A DNA stretch of 64,000 nt from Linanthus parryae (GCA_023055425.1 JALGPY010000004.1:58241718-58305717), one strand, 5' to 3'. Positions 21,198 through 32,759 are shown, numbered from the stretch's first letter. Numbers and translations are program-made. The notes: generated by a model not told the origin, from the letters alone.

Positions 21198-22245
21198 TTA
21201 TCTATTTCAAGGCCTTGAAATGAGCTTCAAACCCTTGAAATGAAACTGTTTTGAATGCTGCAAAAGAACTAAATATGGAACTAAAAAGTAAATGCAAGAG
21301 ACAAAAGATATATAGAGTTCAGTCTACTTGGACCTACGTCTCTACCTCAGGGATCTTCTCCCCGCTGGATTTTCAACACAATTCTTATTAATCAACAGCT
21401 AAGCCCTAGATCTCAAGCATAGAGAGATTCCTTACTCAGTTACAACTTGTGGTTCTCACTAACCTTTCTAGTACCTGCTCTAGCTATCTGATTAACTAAG
21501 ATTTCTCTCTTGTTCACCTTGAATAATCATTGAGAATAATAATTAGAAGTATTATTAAAATGATATACAAATGAAGTTCAGAAGAGAAAAACACAGGAAT
21601 TGAATCTGCAGTGAGTATGCAGTGTTCTTCAGATGCTTGGATTGACAGAAATGAATATGCGTCTTTGTTGCTTGTCAATACTTGAATGTTTTTGAGTGTC
21701 TCTACTAACTGTCCCGTTGAAACGCTTCAACTTTCCCTCTTATTTTAGAGCAGTTTGAATTGCAGATCTTCATGATCTTCTCATAACAAACTTCCCTATT
21801 TTGTAGCTTCACATTTGACTCCTCTAACAGCTTCTCCAACGGATAGGTTGATCATTATCTTCAATGATACTGATTTGATATTGTATAAAAATATTTTAGG
21901 AAACTTCCAAACACAGCAGGATTGATCACAGAATCAAATCATCACACAATTTCCTTCCTGCAAAACTTAGGTTAGGAAATAGATCCTGTAAAATAGGAAC
22001 AAAACATCCCTGCAAAACTAAGTCAAACAGATGGATTAGATACTGTAAAATGTGTCAAAATACTTTGTCTTTCATCATCAAGTATCAACTAATCAAGCAC
22101 AGGGGTTTAGGAGTTGAATCAAGATCAGAAACTCCCCATAACTTCATGCATATAAAGCATAGTTAGTTTTAAGGCTTTGAAAGCTGTTTCAAGGCCTTTA
22201 AATAGACTAGCTATTTCAAGTCTTTGAAACTAAGTTGAACTTACA
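21198..22245 (-). repeat. 3' LTR of E3, outer end missing
   Basis: Colinear with 28365-29395 from the TTTCAAGGCCTTGAAA copy at 21205-21220 to the terminus AACTTACA at 22245. Sequence left of 21198 is unrelated to the LTR. Confidence 0.85.
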
Positions 22246-22600
22246 ATCTTTCCTTGATGAAAGACAAAACCACAATCTGTTTGGTACTATGTTTACGTAA
22301 AAAATACTCATCAGCATATAGTACAGTCAATTATAGCACATGATGTCCAAAATAAATCCAACTTATTAAATTACGGAAAATAACATCAAAGTTTATATAA
22401 TTCTACTGACCAAAAACCAGGTCAGATCTCCTAGTAAGCAAATAAAAACAAATGAAAACCTAGATTTCTCTCCCCCTTTTTGACTTTCATCAGAAGAGAA
22501 TGAGAAAAGATGTTGGATCAGAGTTTTTGGAAAGATTTGAAATATTGTTTGAAAAGATATAATTTTCAAGACTTTGATAAGGATTTCAAGGCCTTGAAAA
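22246..22600. other. PPT and 3' UTR of E3
   Basis: ATCTTTCCTTG at 22246-22256 is the LTR-adjacent pyrimidine tract on this strand (purine-rich in sense). A second, longer tract, CTCTCCCCCTTTTTG, lies at 22468-22482 followed by ACTTTCATC, exactly as in E2. No coding function is visible. Confidence 0.6.
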
Positions 22601-23308
22601 GGAAAAGAAAGAGTAGGCAAGAGTGAATGGGTTGGGTCATCATCTCCTTGCTGCTCTGCATCTTCTTCCTGACTATTTCCCTCATCATCATCGACATGTT
22701 CTTCTTCCTGTTGAGCCACATTAAAAACCTCAATGATTGATCTTATGGTCTTGATCACAATGTTGAACAATATGTTAACCCTTCTAATGGCTTTCTTCCG
22801 AGTTTCAGTTTCTTCTTTACAAAAGACTTTTTCTTAATCATTGAAGAAATTTAATTATGATCTTTTCTTCCAGTTTACAGGCTAGATTCTGATTCAGTTT
22901 CTTGAAGTTATTTCTCCTTTTTCCCTTCTTTTATAAAGGATAGGTTTCATATGAACTTGAAGTTGCATCTGAATCGGAGTCTTGAATGAAGATCTTTCTT
23001 TTTCCTTTTCTTTTGTCTGCTTTGTCATCCTTCTTCTTCACCTTCTTAGGGATGCCAATATGAATCCCCTTTTGTTTTTCTTGAGCAGACTCCATTGCCT
23101 TTTTCTTTTTGCTTGACACTGGTGTCTGATCTTTATTTGCCTTCTTATTGGGAGGAGGAGGTGCCATGCCTTCTTCAGTAGGTGTGCTTTGAAATTGAAT
23201 CTCCACTGATGGCCTGAACCTCTTCCACAGTGGCCTTTGTTTCTTCTCTGTGCCAGCCTTTGGACCACCAGCCATCTTTATTCTGTCAGAGGCTCTTCTA
23301 ATGCTCAT
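22601..23308 (-). pseudogene. Envelope-like ORF of E3 with its middle deleted
   Basis: Starts at 23308 with MSIRRASDRIKMAGGPK, the same N-terminus as E1 and E2, continues through the proline-rich APPPPNKK and Lys-rich KKVKKKDDKADKRKGKRK to about 22931, and then jumps to an acidic C-terminal segment (EEEHVDDDEGNSQEEDAEQQ, about 22715-22655). The conserved core (FYLNL and ELDH blocks) present in E1, E2 and E4 is absent. About 700 bp remain compared with about 1,750 in E2. Confidence 0.7.
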
Positions 23309-23720
23309 TAGGGTTTTGGGGAGAAGAAGATAGAGGTAGGATAGATACGAAGGAGATAAAGATAGAAGAAGATAAATAGAAAAAGAGTTTCAGTTAGAAA
23401 ATGAAACTAAATATTCTTCCTAATCTTTGAAGATCTGCTGAATCAAAAAGATTTCAAATTTTGTAAGCGCCATTGGAAATAAATGATATAATACTATTTT
23501 GGCTGAAAAGAGGTATTTGAAAAATTGAGGGGCAATATTGAGCAATTATCTTCAAAGATAACACACAACATTGAAAGATCCAAATTATTGACTAACTAGC
23601 ATATATTCTTATTTTTCAAGGCTTTGTAATGGATTTCAAGATAACCAATTCAAACCTTTGAAACACATAATACTTACCTGATTCTCCCCCTAAACCAATG
23701 CTTAGCATGCCCAATTCCTA
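23309..23720. other. E3 spacer between RNase H and envelope-like ORF
   Basis: Non-coding, with palindrome remnants near 23610-23665 and a purine tract in the sense strand (plus strand TTCTCCCCCTAAACC, about 23683-23697) matching the one at 1617-1629 in E1. Confidence 0.55.
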
Positions 23721-23722
23721 TA

Positions 23723-24509
23723 TTAAGGCTGATAATCTTTCATCTGGCAATGGCTTAGTAAAGATATCTGCAAATTGCAAGTTAGTAGAAACAAATTCAA
23801 GAAAATATAACTTTTTTTCATCGTTATCTCTGATTTAGTGATGTCTAACATCAATATGCTTTGTTCTTGAATGCTGAACTGGATTTTTTGTAATGGATAT
23901 TGCGCTTGTGTTGTCACACTTAATAGGTATATCTCTGAAATCAAATCCAAGGTCTCTCATTTGTTAAGCTATCCATAACACTTATACACATCAAGCTCCA
24001 ACTGCTATGTATTCAGCTTCTGATGTTGATAGTGCAATTGAGTTTTGCTTCTTTGAATGTCAGCTGATTAAAGATGATCCAATAAATTGACAGTATCCTG
24101 ATGTATTCTTTCTACAAACTTTATATCCTTCAAAGTCAGCAGCTGAATAGCCACACAGCGAGAGGTTCGATTTTTTAGGATACCAAATCCCTAAGTCTTT
24201 GGTACCATTGAGATATCTGAATATTCTCTCAACTAGAGTCAAGTGTGATTCTCTAGGATCAGCTTGAAATCAAGCACACATGCAAACACTTAACATGATA
24301 TCTGGTCTACTAGCTGTGAGGTAGAGTAATGATCCAATCATATGTTTATACTCTTTTACATTCACACTCTTACCAGATTCATCTTTGTCTAAAGACAGTG
24401 TAGAACTCATGGGGGTCTTGATTTCTGTAGATTGAGACTTATTATACTTATTTAGAAAATCTCTTGTGTACTTTCTTTGATATAGTAATATGCCTTTCTT
24501 CATCTGCAA
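23723..24509 (-). pseudogene. Connection and RNase H domains of E3 pol
   Basis: 24509-24270 reads KTPMSSTLSLDKDESGK, YKHMIGSLLYLTASRPDIM; 24242-24060 reads RYLNGTKDLGIWYP, FEGYKVCRKNTSGYCQFIGS; the RNase H signature appears as TSEAEYIAVGA near 24030-23995, followed by a decayed C-terminus. The order is the same as in E2, but stops near 24270 and 24055 break it. Confidence 0.78.
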
Positions 24510-24968
24510 ACAGGAGCAAATGTTTCTTCATAGTCAATACGTTCTTCTTGATTGCAACCTTGAGCTACCAATCTAGCTTTGTTCGTGATTACCTTTCCAT
24601 TCTCATCTAACTTGTGTCTGAATATCCATTGGTGCTAATAACATACTTATTTCTTGTTGGAGGAACTAGATTCCAAACCTTGTTCCTTAAAACTCATTGG
24701 GTTCACTTTGCATAGCTATAATCCAGTCTGCTTCTTGTAATGCTTCCTTCAGAGTTTTAGGTTCTACAAGAGAGATAAAAGCATTAAAATCACAAATATT
24801 CTTCAACTGTGATCTAGTTTGTGTACCAGTGATTGGATCAGAAATAATGTTATCAGCAGGATGAGATGAGAGATATTTAAATCTCTTCCTTAGTGTCCAA
24901 GGTTCAGGCTATCCAATTTGTTTTTCAAGTATTTGAGAACTTGAAGTATTAGCTTGTTCTGCTGTCTT
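24510..24968 (-). pseudogene. Reverse transcriptase remnant and hinge of E3
   Basis: At about 24507 the C-terminal segment (MKKGILLYQRKY) is fused directly to sequence from before the palm domain. Compared with E1 about 455 bp are absent, again including YVDD, but with breakpoints different from those in E2. The remaining N-terminal part near 24600-24900 still shows the hinge motif corresponding to HPADNIISDPITGTQTRSQL. Confidence 0.75.
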
Positions 24969-25945
24969 CTATGGAGATATAGTTTCAAGGTGTTGAACCT
25001 TAGTTTCAAGGCCTTGAAAATGCCTTCTTTGTTCCTGTAACATTTCCTTGGAACCTTTTGAAGATACTTCTTCAGTATCTGAATCATTCTTGTTTATATT
25101 AAGATCTGCAAAACCATCTCTCAAAGAACCATCATAGCTTTCATCAAATATAACATGAATGCTTTCTTCAACAAGTTTGGTTCTCTTATTATAAACTCTA
25201 TAGGCCTTGCTTGTCTGCGAATAGCCAAAAAAAATACCTTCATCACTTCTTGCATCAAACTTTCCAAGATTGTCCTTACCATTATTGTGGACAAAACCAG
25301 TACAACCAAAAGGTTTGAAGTAACAAATCTTTGACTTTCTTCGTTTGAACAGTTCATAAGGGGTCTTCTTCAGAATAGGTCTGACAAAGCACCTGTTAAG
25401 AATATAATTTGCTGTATTCACAGCTTCTGCCCAATAATACTTTGGCAATTTGTTTTCCAGAAGCATTGTTCTGAATTGTCTTCAATTTTCCTGTTCTTTC
25501 TTTCAACAACTCCATTCTGTTGAGGAGTTCTAGGAGCAGAAAAGTTGTGAGAGATACCATGCTTAGAACAGAATACATCAAACTCAAGTTGATCAAACTC
25601 TCTACCATGATCACTTCTGATTGAAGCAATAGGTAGGTTTTTCAAGGTTTGAAGTTCTCAACAAACCTTTGAAAATTTAGTGAGAGCTTCAGATTTTTCT
25701 CTAGCAACATAACCCAAGTATATCTAGAAAAATCATCTACAATAACAATCATGTACTTCTTACACTTTGGATTTGGAGTTCTCATAGGACCACAGAGATC
25801 CATATGCAGTAATTTAAAGGGTCTAGTAGTACTTACAAAGTTCTTTGGTTTGAATGAGCTTCTGGTTTTCTTCCCTTGTGCACATGCCTTACATACTTTG
25901 TCATCTTTGAAATTGATAGAGAGTAGACCTCTTACTAAGTTCTAG
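24969..25945 (-). pseudogene. Integrase of E3 pol
   Basis: The catalytic third includes SIRSDHGREFDQLEFDVF and HNFSAPRTPQQNGVVERKNR (25645-25460), giving Asp and Glu of the DDE triad; the C-terminal part 25466-24969 has EAVNTANYILNRCF, FKPFGCTGFVHNN and SDEGIFFGYSQTSK. A frame break near 25470 separates them; a loss of several codons at KIEDNSEQCFW replaces the usual RTLQEMARTML-like stretch. The hinge carries palindrome-encoded peptides HFQGLETKVQHLE. Confidence 0.8.
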
Positions 25946-26400
25946 GAAACAAGCTTTTTCAAGGTATGCAAGCTAATGTGTCCCAACTTTCTCTGCCAAA
26001 GCTTTGAATCTTCTTTCAATGCCTTGAGACACTTCAAGTTTTCCCTTGCAACATTGTTAGTTTGAAATGTATAGACATTGTTTGACCTAGAACCAGTGAG
26101 GATACAAATGCCAGATTTCTCATTTTTCACCACACCTTTCTCTTTGTCAAAGATAACCTTGTTACCATTATCACAAAGTTGAAATACACTAAGCAAGTTG
26201 AATTTGAAACCATCAACTAGATATACATCAGAAATGGAACTTTCAGAATCTGTACCAACTTTACCAATACCAAGAATGCTGCATTTGCCTTTGTCACCAA
26301 GTGTAATTGATCCTTCATATTTCTCTTTCAGTTCTGAGAATAGAGATATCTTTCCACTCATGTGTCTTGAGCAACCATAGTCCATAAACCATTTTTGTTC
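25946..26400 (-). pseudogene. Protease and pre-integrase region of E3
   Basis: Open from 26385 to 25942. The protease active-site triplet is changed from DSG to DYG (MDYGCSRHMSG), which should abolish activity. It continues with EGSITLGDKGKCSILGIGK, FNLLSVFQLCDNG and the pre-integrase motif LWQRKLGHISLHTLKKLVS, where the usual H of LWHR is Q. Confidence 0.82.
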
Positions 26401-28170
26401 TTTAATCTTGGTGACAACCTGAAAACACCATTCACTGCCTTACCCAGCTGTTAGACCAAGTGTGGAATTGGGATTCAAATTCAGGGTCAACCATGTTGGG
26501 TGGTCTAACCCCTTAGGAAAGTGTTCCTTATTATGTGAGGGTCTCTTCTTCTAAAAGGACAAGTCATCTTAACATGACCAATCTCATTGCAGTAATGGCA
26601 CTTAGGAGATGTTCTGCTTCCAGCTTTCACAAACCTGGTATTGTTCTTTTTGGGAAAATTTGGATTGTATCCAATACCAGTTTTGTGAACAAACTTTAAG
26701 CTACTTACAAGAATCAAGTTCAAGTTGTGTTCTGAGCCTGTAAGTCTTGTTTTGAATGATTCAGATTCTTGAAGTTTCTCAGTTAGAGTAGTATTTTGTT
26801 TATCCAATTCATCAACTTTATGTCTTAGATTAACAATGCTATCACTCAAAAGAGAGTTCTCAGTGACTATTTCCTTGACTTCTGTTTTCAAGGCCTTGAA
26901 ATCACAGTCAGTTTTCTTCTGAGAGATTTCAAGATTCTGATTCAGGCAAACAAGATCCAAGTTTTCTTTTGCTTTCTCATGAAATTTTTCTTTCAAAACT
27001 CTAATCTCTTTCAGATAGTCCTCTTCATTTAAAAGCATTGTTCTAAGATAATCAGAGAGGGCTTCTGATGGTTTTGAAATCAAGCAGTTTACCATTACCT
27101 CAATGTTCTATTCATAACTTTCATCATGCTTGGCCATAAAGCATATGTTGGCCTGTTCTTCTTCAGATTCATAGTCACTTGAGGTTTCTGAATTGCTCCA
27201 GGAAGCTATCATAGCTTTCTTTCTCCTATCATGATATTTCTTCTGAAATTTCTTGCTCTTTTTGTGTGGACAATCTCTTATGAAGTGTCCTGCATCACCA
27301 CACTCAAAGTAATTCATGACCCTAGGCTTATTATCATGTAAAGAAGATTTACCTTTGTAGTCTTTGCTACTAGAGGATATGTGTATATCTCTGCTGAAGT
27401 CCTTCTGGTCAAGACTTTGGAAATCAAAGAAAATGGATCTTCATCATCATCTTCAGTTTCAAGGCTTTGATATGGCGCATTCTCCTTTGCCTTGAGAGAT
27501 AGGTTCTTGATACTTTCTGGTAATTCTCCATCAACTTCATTCATGGATATTTCATTTGTAAGGAGATTCCCTTGTAGGTAATCAAGTTGCAGTAATGAGA
27601 GATCTTGAGCTTCCTGGATAGGAGTAGTCTTTGATTCCCATTTGTCCTTTGGAAGACTTCTTAGAATCTTTTTAATTTTTTCTTCATTGGAAATGAGTTT
27701 TCCCAATGAATCAAGATTGTTGACAATGCCAGTGAATCTTTTGAATATGTCTCTGATTGACTCATCTCCATTCATCTTGAATAGCTCATATTTCCTGAGA
27801 TATATGTTGATCTTGGTTTGCTTGACTTGGCTGGTTCCTTCAAAGGTCACCACAAGCTTATCCCATATCTCCTTGGTAGTCTTGCAACCTGAGATCTTGT
27901 TTAAATCATCTGCACTTAAAGCACAATATAACAGATTCATAGCTTTATAATTTTTGGAAAATTTTTCTAACTCAGAAGATGGAGAGTTTCTTCATATTTG
28001 GGAGTTCTAATCTCATCTTTCTCAAAGATTTGGGAGTTCTAATCCATATCTTGATCAATGATGAACGTTTTCATCAAAGCTTTCTAGTGGACAAAATTGT
28101 CTCAACAGAAGAGAGGAGGTCTGTTAGCAGCTCTTCCTTGACAGAAACCGCCATCACATACAATACTCAT
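26401..28170 (-). pseudogene. Gag of E3
   Basis: ATG at 28170 (MSIVCDGGFCQGRAANRPP), with stops soon after. The UBN2-type body is open 27940-27314 (CKTTKEIWDKLVVTFEGTSQ, RKYELFKMNGDE, KILRSLPKDKWESK). The first zinc knuckle (27317-27270) reads YFECGDAGHFIRDC, so the first cysteine is Tyr. The next segment, open 27095-26505, has a heptad-rich coiled coil and an intact second knuckle, CHYCNEIGHVKMTC. The family palindrome is encoded here as DFKALKTEVK (26886-26901). Confidence 0.82.
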
Positions 28171-28205
28171 AATCACAAGATGGTTAAATCTATGCAGTGA
28201 TACAA

Positions 28206-28217
28206 GCTCTAATACCA
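28206..28217 (-). other. Primer-binding site of E3 with one mismatch
   Basis: GCTCTAATACCA on the plus strand differs by one base from the initiator-tRNA-Met site of the other elements (GCTCTGATACCA). Confidence 0.85.
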
Positions 28218-28219
28218 AT

Positions 28220-29395
28220 TGAAGGGGTGTACAATAGGTAGAAATGCAGAAAGCCAACTTTTTGCTAAACTTGCAAGAAAAGTGGTTTCAAAAGAATTGT
28301 GGTGTGTGAAGAGTGATTCAAGGCCTTGAAATGAAAAACAGTTGAAGTTTAAAATATAAGTTTATTTCAAGGCCTTGAAATGAGTTTCAAACCCTTGAAA
28401 TGAAACCGTTTTGAATCCTGCAAAAGAACTAAGTATGAAACTGAAAAGTAAATGCAATAGAAACAAGATATATACAGTTCAGTCAACTTGGACCTACGTC
28501 TCTACCTCAGGGATCTTCTCCCTGCAGGATTTTCAACACAATTCTTATTAATCAACAGCTAAGCCCTAGATGTCAAGCACTGAGAGATGCCTTACTCTGT
28601 TATAGCTTGTGGTTCTCACTAACCTATCTAGTACCTGCTCTAGCTATCTGATTAACTAAGAATTCTCTATTTTTCACCTTGAACAATCCTTGAGAATAAG
28701 AATTAGAATTATTATCAAAATGATATAAATGAAGTTGACTAGAGAAGAACACTAGAACTGAATCTGCAGTGAGTATGCGGTGTTCTTTAGATGCTTGGAT
28801 TGAGAGATATAAATCTGCTTCTTTGTTTCTTGTCAATCCTTGAATGTTTTTGAGTGTCTCTTCTGATTGTCCCTTTGCAATGCTTTAGCTTTCCCTCGTT
28901 TTATAGAGCAGTTTTAATTGCAGATCTTCATGATCTTCCCATAACAAACTTCCCTATTTTGTAGCTTCAGCTTTGACTTCTCTAACAGCTTCTCCAACGG
29001 ATAGTTTGATCAGTATCTTCAATGATATTAATTTGATATTGTATAAACATCTGTTAAGAAACTTCCAAACACAACAAGATTGATTAAAAAATCAAATCAT
29101 CACACAATTTCCTTTCCTGTAAAACTTAGGTTAGGAAATATATCCTGTAAAAGAGGAAACTAAACTTCCCTGCAAAACAAAGTCAAACAGATGGATTAGA
29201 TAAAGTAAAAATGTGTCAAAATACTTTGAATTTCATCATCAAGTATCAGCTAATCAAGCACAGCGGTTTAGGAGTTGAATCAAAATCAGAAACTCCACCT
29301 AAGTTCATGCATATAAAGCATAGTCAGTTTCAACGCTTTGAAAGCTGTTTCAAGGCCTAGCCATTTCAAGTCTTTGAAACTAAGTTTAACTTACA
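28220..29395 (-). repeat. 5' LTR of E3 (1,176 bp)
   Basis: Starts TGAAGGGGTGTAC two bases from the PBS and ends AACTTACA at 29395. Contains an exact palindrome 16-mer at 28365-28380 and the conserved inverted repeat at 28508-28524. Confidence 0.9.
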
Positions 29396-30598
29396 AAGTC
29401 TATGTACATTACTAGTACTTTAGAATTATTATTACGTGCAGACGATGGTTCAGATGTGAAATTCCTTACGGGCATTTATTCTTTGCTATAATTAGGAACT
29501 AGACGTTGCAAGTAAACATTTCATTAAATATATTGTTGGTGTTACATAAGAACTTGGCATTTCAATCTAAAATATGTCAGCAGCAACACAAACATATAAT
29601 GAAAACTTTTGGTCTCGAAGCAACTTAAAATTACACAAAATAGAGCTGAAAACCGTTGTTAAACAACTCCCTTCATGTGGATTAAGTAGATGATGTCAAA
29701 CTTTCATCATCCTCGTGTACGATATAGTGATTTCCGACTTAACCAATGAACCGGGTATTGAGTTCTTCATATTGTAACCATTGACCTCACACTATTTATT
29801 TTTTCTCTCTGCATGCATGGATGGCAACTGCTTTGGTGGATTGTAAGAACGTGTTCACGATTAAATGGAACGCTTCAATCCGATAGAGGGTTCTCAACAG
29901 ACACCAACCTGGGTGGCATGTTTCGTAGGGCTTCGTCAAGTTAAAGGAATGTAATATCCATTAAGAGCTCATCAAATTAACAATGTTGGATAAAATGGCA
30001 AGCCTCAAAGAAAACAAGGTGCATGTAAAGTGTCTGGAAAATATATGGAAGGCTTTGGAGGTTATATAGTCATTGGAGGTTAATTGATACATAACCTATA
30101 AAACCAATTATATGAAAAGTAATTCTGCTCTGCTATGCTCTCTGAAATCCAATTGAAGATTTGAAAAATTTGAACATCATCGAAGTGGAAGTGGAGTGTG
30201 ATAAATCAAAGTTGTAAAGCTGAAGGTTAAATGTCACAAATTTTGTACAAGCATCTGTGAAGAATTAGAGTCTGATCTTCAGTCTAGAACCAAGAAGTAT
30301 TGGTTCAAAATTATGTAGTTTTATTTTTTGTTATGTATGGACAAGTAGTGAGGCCTGGGAGTTTTCTGTCAACACTTGGAAGTTATTTTCAACATTAACA
30401 CCACACACACACGCATATATATACTTGAGACAATGTTTTGTAACAATAATTACAATATTGGTTCAAAAAAAAGATACTCTTTTTACGTGTTGGTCAAAAA
30501 AGATTTAAAAATAGTTAAAAAATTCACGGATTTATTCAAAAAAAAAAAATATATTAGTCCTTATTCAGGGGTATGCGGCGCAAATATGGAAATATTAA

Positions 30599-30612
30599 CC
30601 CCCCCCCCCCCC
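30599..30612. repeat. Poly-C tract (14 C)
   Basis: An uninterrupted run of C about 50 bp after an A-run; a likely site of polymerase or sequencing slippage. Confidence 0.85.
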
Positions 30613-30763
30613 ATCCGTATTGTGTTTTACATTTCGAAAGGGGAGAGGTAAGGAATAAATTGAAGCAAAGTGCGGGGACGGGAACGGAATAAGCGGAAAC
30701 TCTTCTCACCGCCACTCACGAGCGCGTGATTCTTTCACTGCTCGCAGCGAACAATACCCAGAA

Positions 30764-30955
30764 ATGAAATTTGGTCGTACAGACCGGCCCTTGCTCCGCC
30801 TCTTCCCCTTTGTTTTTGTCTTTCTCTTTCTATCTCTCTCACTCAAATGTGAAAATGGGGGCTGGGGGATACGAGATGGTTTAAAGAATGGGTGGTTATG
30901 TTTTGTTAGGGTTTCTACTTTGGGATTGGGTTGGATAGATATTGGGTTAGGTTGA
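30764..30955 (+). other. Small ORF with hydrophobic N-terminus, doubtful
   Basis: 63 codons. Residues 8-26 (PLLRLFPFVFVFLFLSLSL) look like a signal peptide or membrane segment, but they arise from a CT-rich tract and the rest is featureless. A first exon of an unseen gene is possible; chance is at least as likely. Confidence 0.15.
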
Positions 30956-31364
30956 GTAGGTTACTTTAATTGGGCTCACTTAATTGATCACATTAGCTTA
31001 CTAATTAAAATTATTTAATCCCAACTATAATTTAGTGGGTGTTTTTTTAGTAAGGGTTCAAAAACTTTCCATTTGAGAAAGAATGAAGAAACAAGAGAAA
31101 CAGTCCAATTAGAAAAAGATGAAGAAACAGAAGAAACAGAGTTAGTACCTTACACAAACACCAAAATAGAAAATTTAAGTCACTAAAATTTCCTGCGTTG
31201 TTCATAATTTTATCTCACAATATTGTTAGTTTCTTGATTTTATATGTAAACAAAGACATATCTATGTCTACTCAACACCAATGGGAACCTAAAAGGTGTT
31301 GGTTTGTTTCAGTTATCCTTTCCCGTCACATTGGTTTCAGTTTGGTTCAATTTGTCTGATTCAA

Positions 31365-31580
31365 TGATACGGGTCACGTATCAAATAATGAAGTTTTTTA
31401 TTTATTAGTTTAGCTATGGGGGCTTGGCCCGTCGGAGTCTAGGATTAAATTAGGGTTACCTAGCTTGTATATTTAAAAGATTTAATCTCTCATTTATGAA
31501 TCAATCAAGAAAGAGCTGAATGTTTTAGTGTTTTTATTTTTCGTTTATGTTTGTGTGCCCGATCGTTACCGGGGGTAACA
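31365..31580 (+). repeat. 5' LTR of E5
   Basis: Starts TGATACGGGTCACGTATCA, itself an imperfect palindrome, and ends GGGGGTAACA before the PBS-like sequence. Confidence 0.6.
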
Positions 31581-31648
31581 ATTGGTGCTTTCATTATTAG
31601 TGTCAGTCGGACTTTCGTTCGCGGCGCTCATTCTCAAGCTCTTTCGCC

Positions 31649-32495
31649 ATGAAGGAAATTACAATCGCAGATTTTCTGTCCCCCTTCAACAACCCCATCG
31701 ACGGAAAATGGATATAATTTTAATTAGTAACCCCATCGCCTGGATAGGGCAGCTCGCCGCGCGGCAAAGGGAATACGAGCTACAACTCGTAGCTATCGTC
31801 ACAAAACAGCCTCCGCCGCCACCATTGACGGACTGGACAGATCCGAAGCAGCTAACAACACAAACCCAACTCCAGCCGCCTCCACCGCCGTCAGCACCAA
31901 GTCCGGCAACCCGGAACCCGTCCCGCAACCCGACGGATTTCCTACTTCCGCCTGGCCCATGAATTCCGACGACACCCCTCCTCGCCAATCCGAGCAGTTT
32001 CCGTCGATCCAGAACTCAGCCGGACCACCCCAGCCCTCCGGCGACCTCAAATCGACCAGCCCTGGCCTCGGCAACTCCACCAGCGACCTCAACGTTGTTT
32101 TGCCTCACCGATCACCGGCCGGCCGACATGCGACATCCGACGATCGTAGACCTCCAACCGTCGGCCACCTCCTCCAATCTCCGTCCGGCGCAACCGCAGG
32201 ACCTGGCAACCACCATCGCCATCCTACCCTCAACCTTCAGCAGACATTGCCCGATGGTGGTACTAGAACATCTAAATTGGTTGGGCTGCATTCCACTACT
32301 TTTGGGCATGTTCCCTCAATTATTAGTGGGCCTCCTTTACATAATGTTGGTCCCTCTCATTATTTAGATTCCACAACTCAATTTGGTCAGCCCAATTATA
32401 CACATCCTACCAGTTGTAATGCCAACCCAACAACTCACCGCCTAAACTACATAGGTTCGGACGTGCTCCATAATCACAAGCTCGTTCGTCTTTAA
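31649..32495 (+). pseudogene. Proline-rich gag-like reading frames of E5
   Basis: An ATG at 31649 opens MKEITIADFLSPFNN and stops quickly. Overlapping frames 31582-31962 and 31959-32495 are rich in Pro, Thr, Ser and Gln, with a compositional bias toward CC and GG not seen around it. No zinc knuckle or enzyme motif is visible. It may be the N-terminal part of a gypsy-type Gag, disrupted by frame changes; the assignment rests on position only. Confidence 0.35.
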
Positions 32496-32539
32496 TTTGA
32501 TCCGGGCTCGACTAAATTTGTCCTTCTTGAAGCTTTTAC

Positions 32540-32759
32540 GCGAATTCACGTATCAAATTATTAAGTTATTTATTTATTTAGTAGGTATTTAATTAATTAT
32601 TCGGGTTTGGCCCGTAGTCTAGGGTTAAGTTAGGGTTACTTAGCTTGTCTATTTAAGAGATGTAATCTCCCGTTTATGAATCACTCAAGAATGAATTGAA
32701 TGTTTTAGTGTTTTTATTTTCTTCTGTATTTGTGCGGCTGATCTTTTACCGGGATAACG
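32540..32759 (+). repeat. 3' LTR of E5
   Basis: Colinear with 31365-31580 but clearly diverged, with small indels such as the extra TAGGTATTTAATTAATTATT near 32580-32600. Ends are approximate. Confidence 0.55.

Larger units (their letters stand above)
21198..29395 (-). mobile_element. E3: SIRE/Maximus-type Ty1/copia element, 3' LTR end lost
   Basis: Full internal order (gag to RNase H, then envelope-like ORF) with a 1,176-bp 5' LTR (28220-29395) and a 3' LTR beginning abruptly near 21198, lacking about 145 bp at its outer end. No TSD can therefore be shown. Reverse-transcriptase core and the middle of the envelope-like ORF are deleted. LTR sequence is closest to E1 and E4 (terminus AACTTACA) rather than E2. 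Confidence 0.88.
29396..31364. other. Unassigned host sequence with simple repeats
   Basis: No convincing gene. It holds a CA/TA microsatellite (about 30402-30424), an A-rich run (30538-30550) and a C14 run (30599-30612). From 30660 to 30960 the GC content rises and a CT-rich stretch resembles a plant 5' leader. Confidence 0.4.
31365..32759 (+). mobile_element. E5: short non-autonomous LTR element without pol
   Basis: Two related direct repeats of about 215 bp (31365-31580 and about 32540-32759) flank about 950 bp. Both share CACGTATCAAAT, GGCTTGGCCCGT-like, CTAGGGTTAAGTTAGGGTTAC-like and ATGTTTTAGTGTTTTTATTTT blocks and an end near TTACCGGG-TAAC. The first is followed at once by ATTGGTGCTTTCATT, in the place of a PBS, though not the tRNA-Met type. 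The interior has a proline-rich gag-leader-like ORF and no protease, reverse transcriptase or integrase, like the TR-GAG/LARD class. I could not establish a TSD. Confidence 0.6.

Noticed and set aside
31799..32092. Minus-strand frames across the GC-rich interior of E5
   Set aside because: Shadow frames of compositionally biased sequence; Gly/Val-rich without motif.
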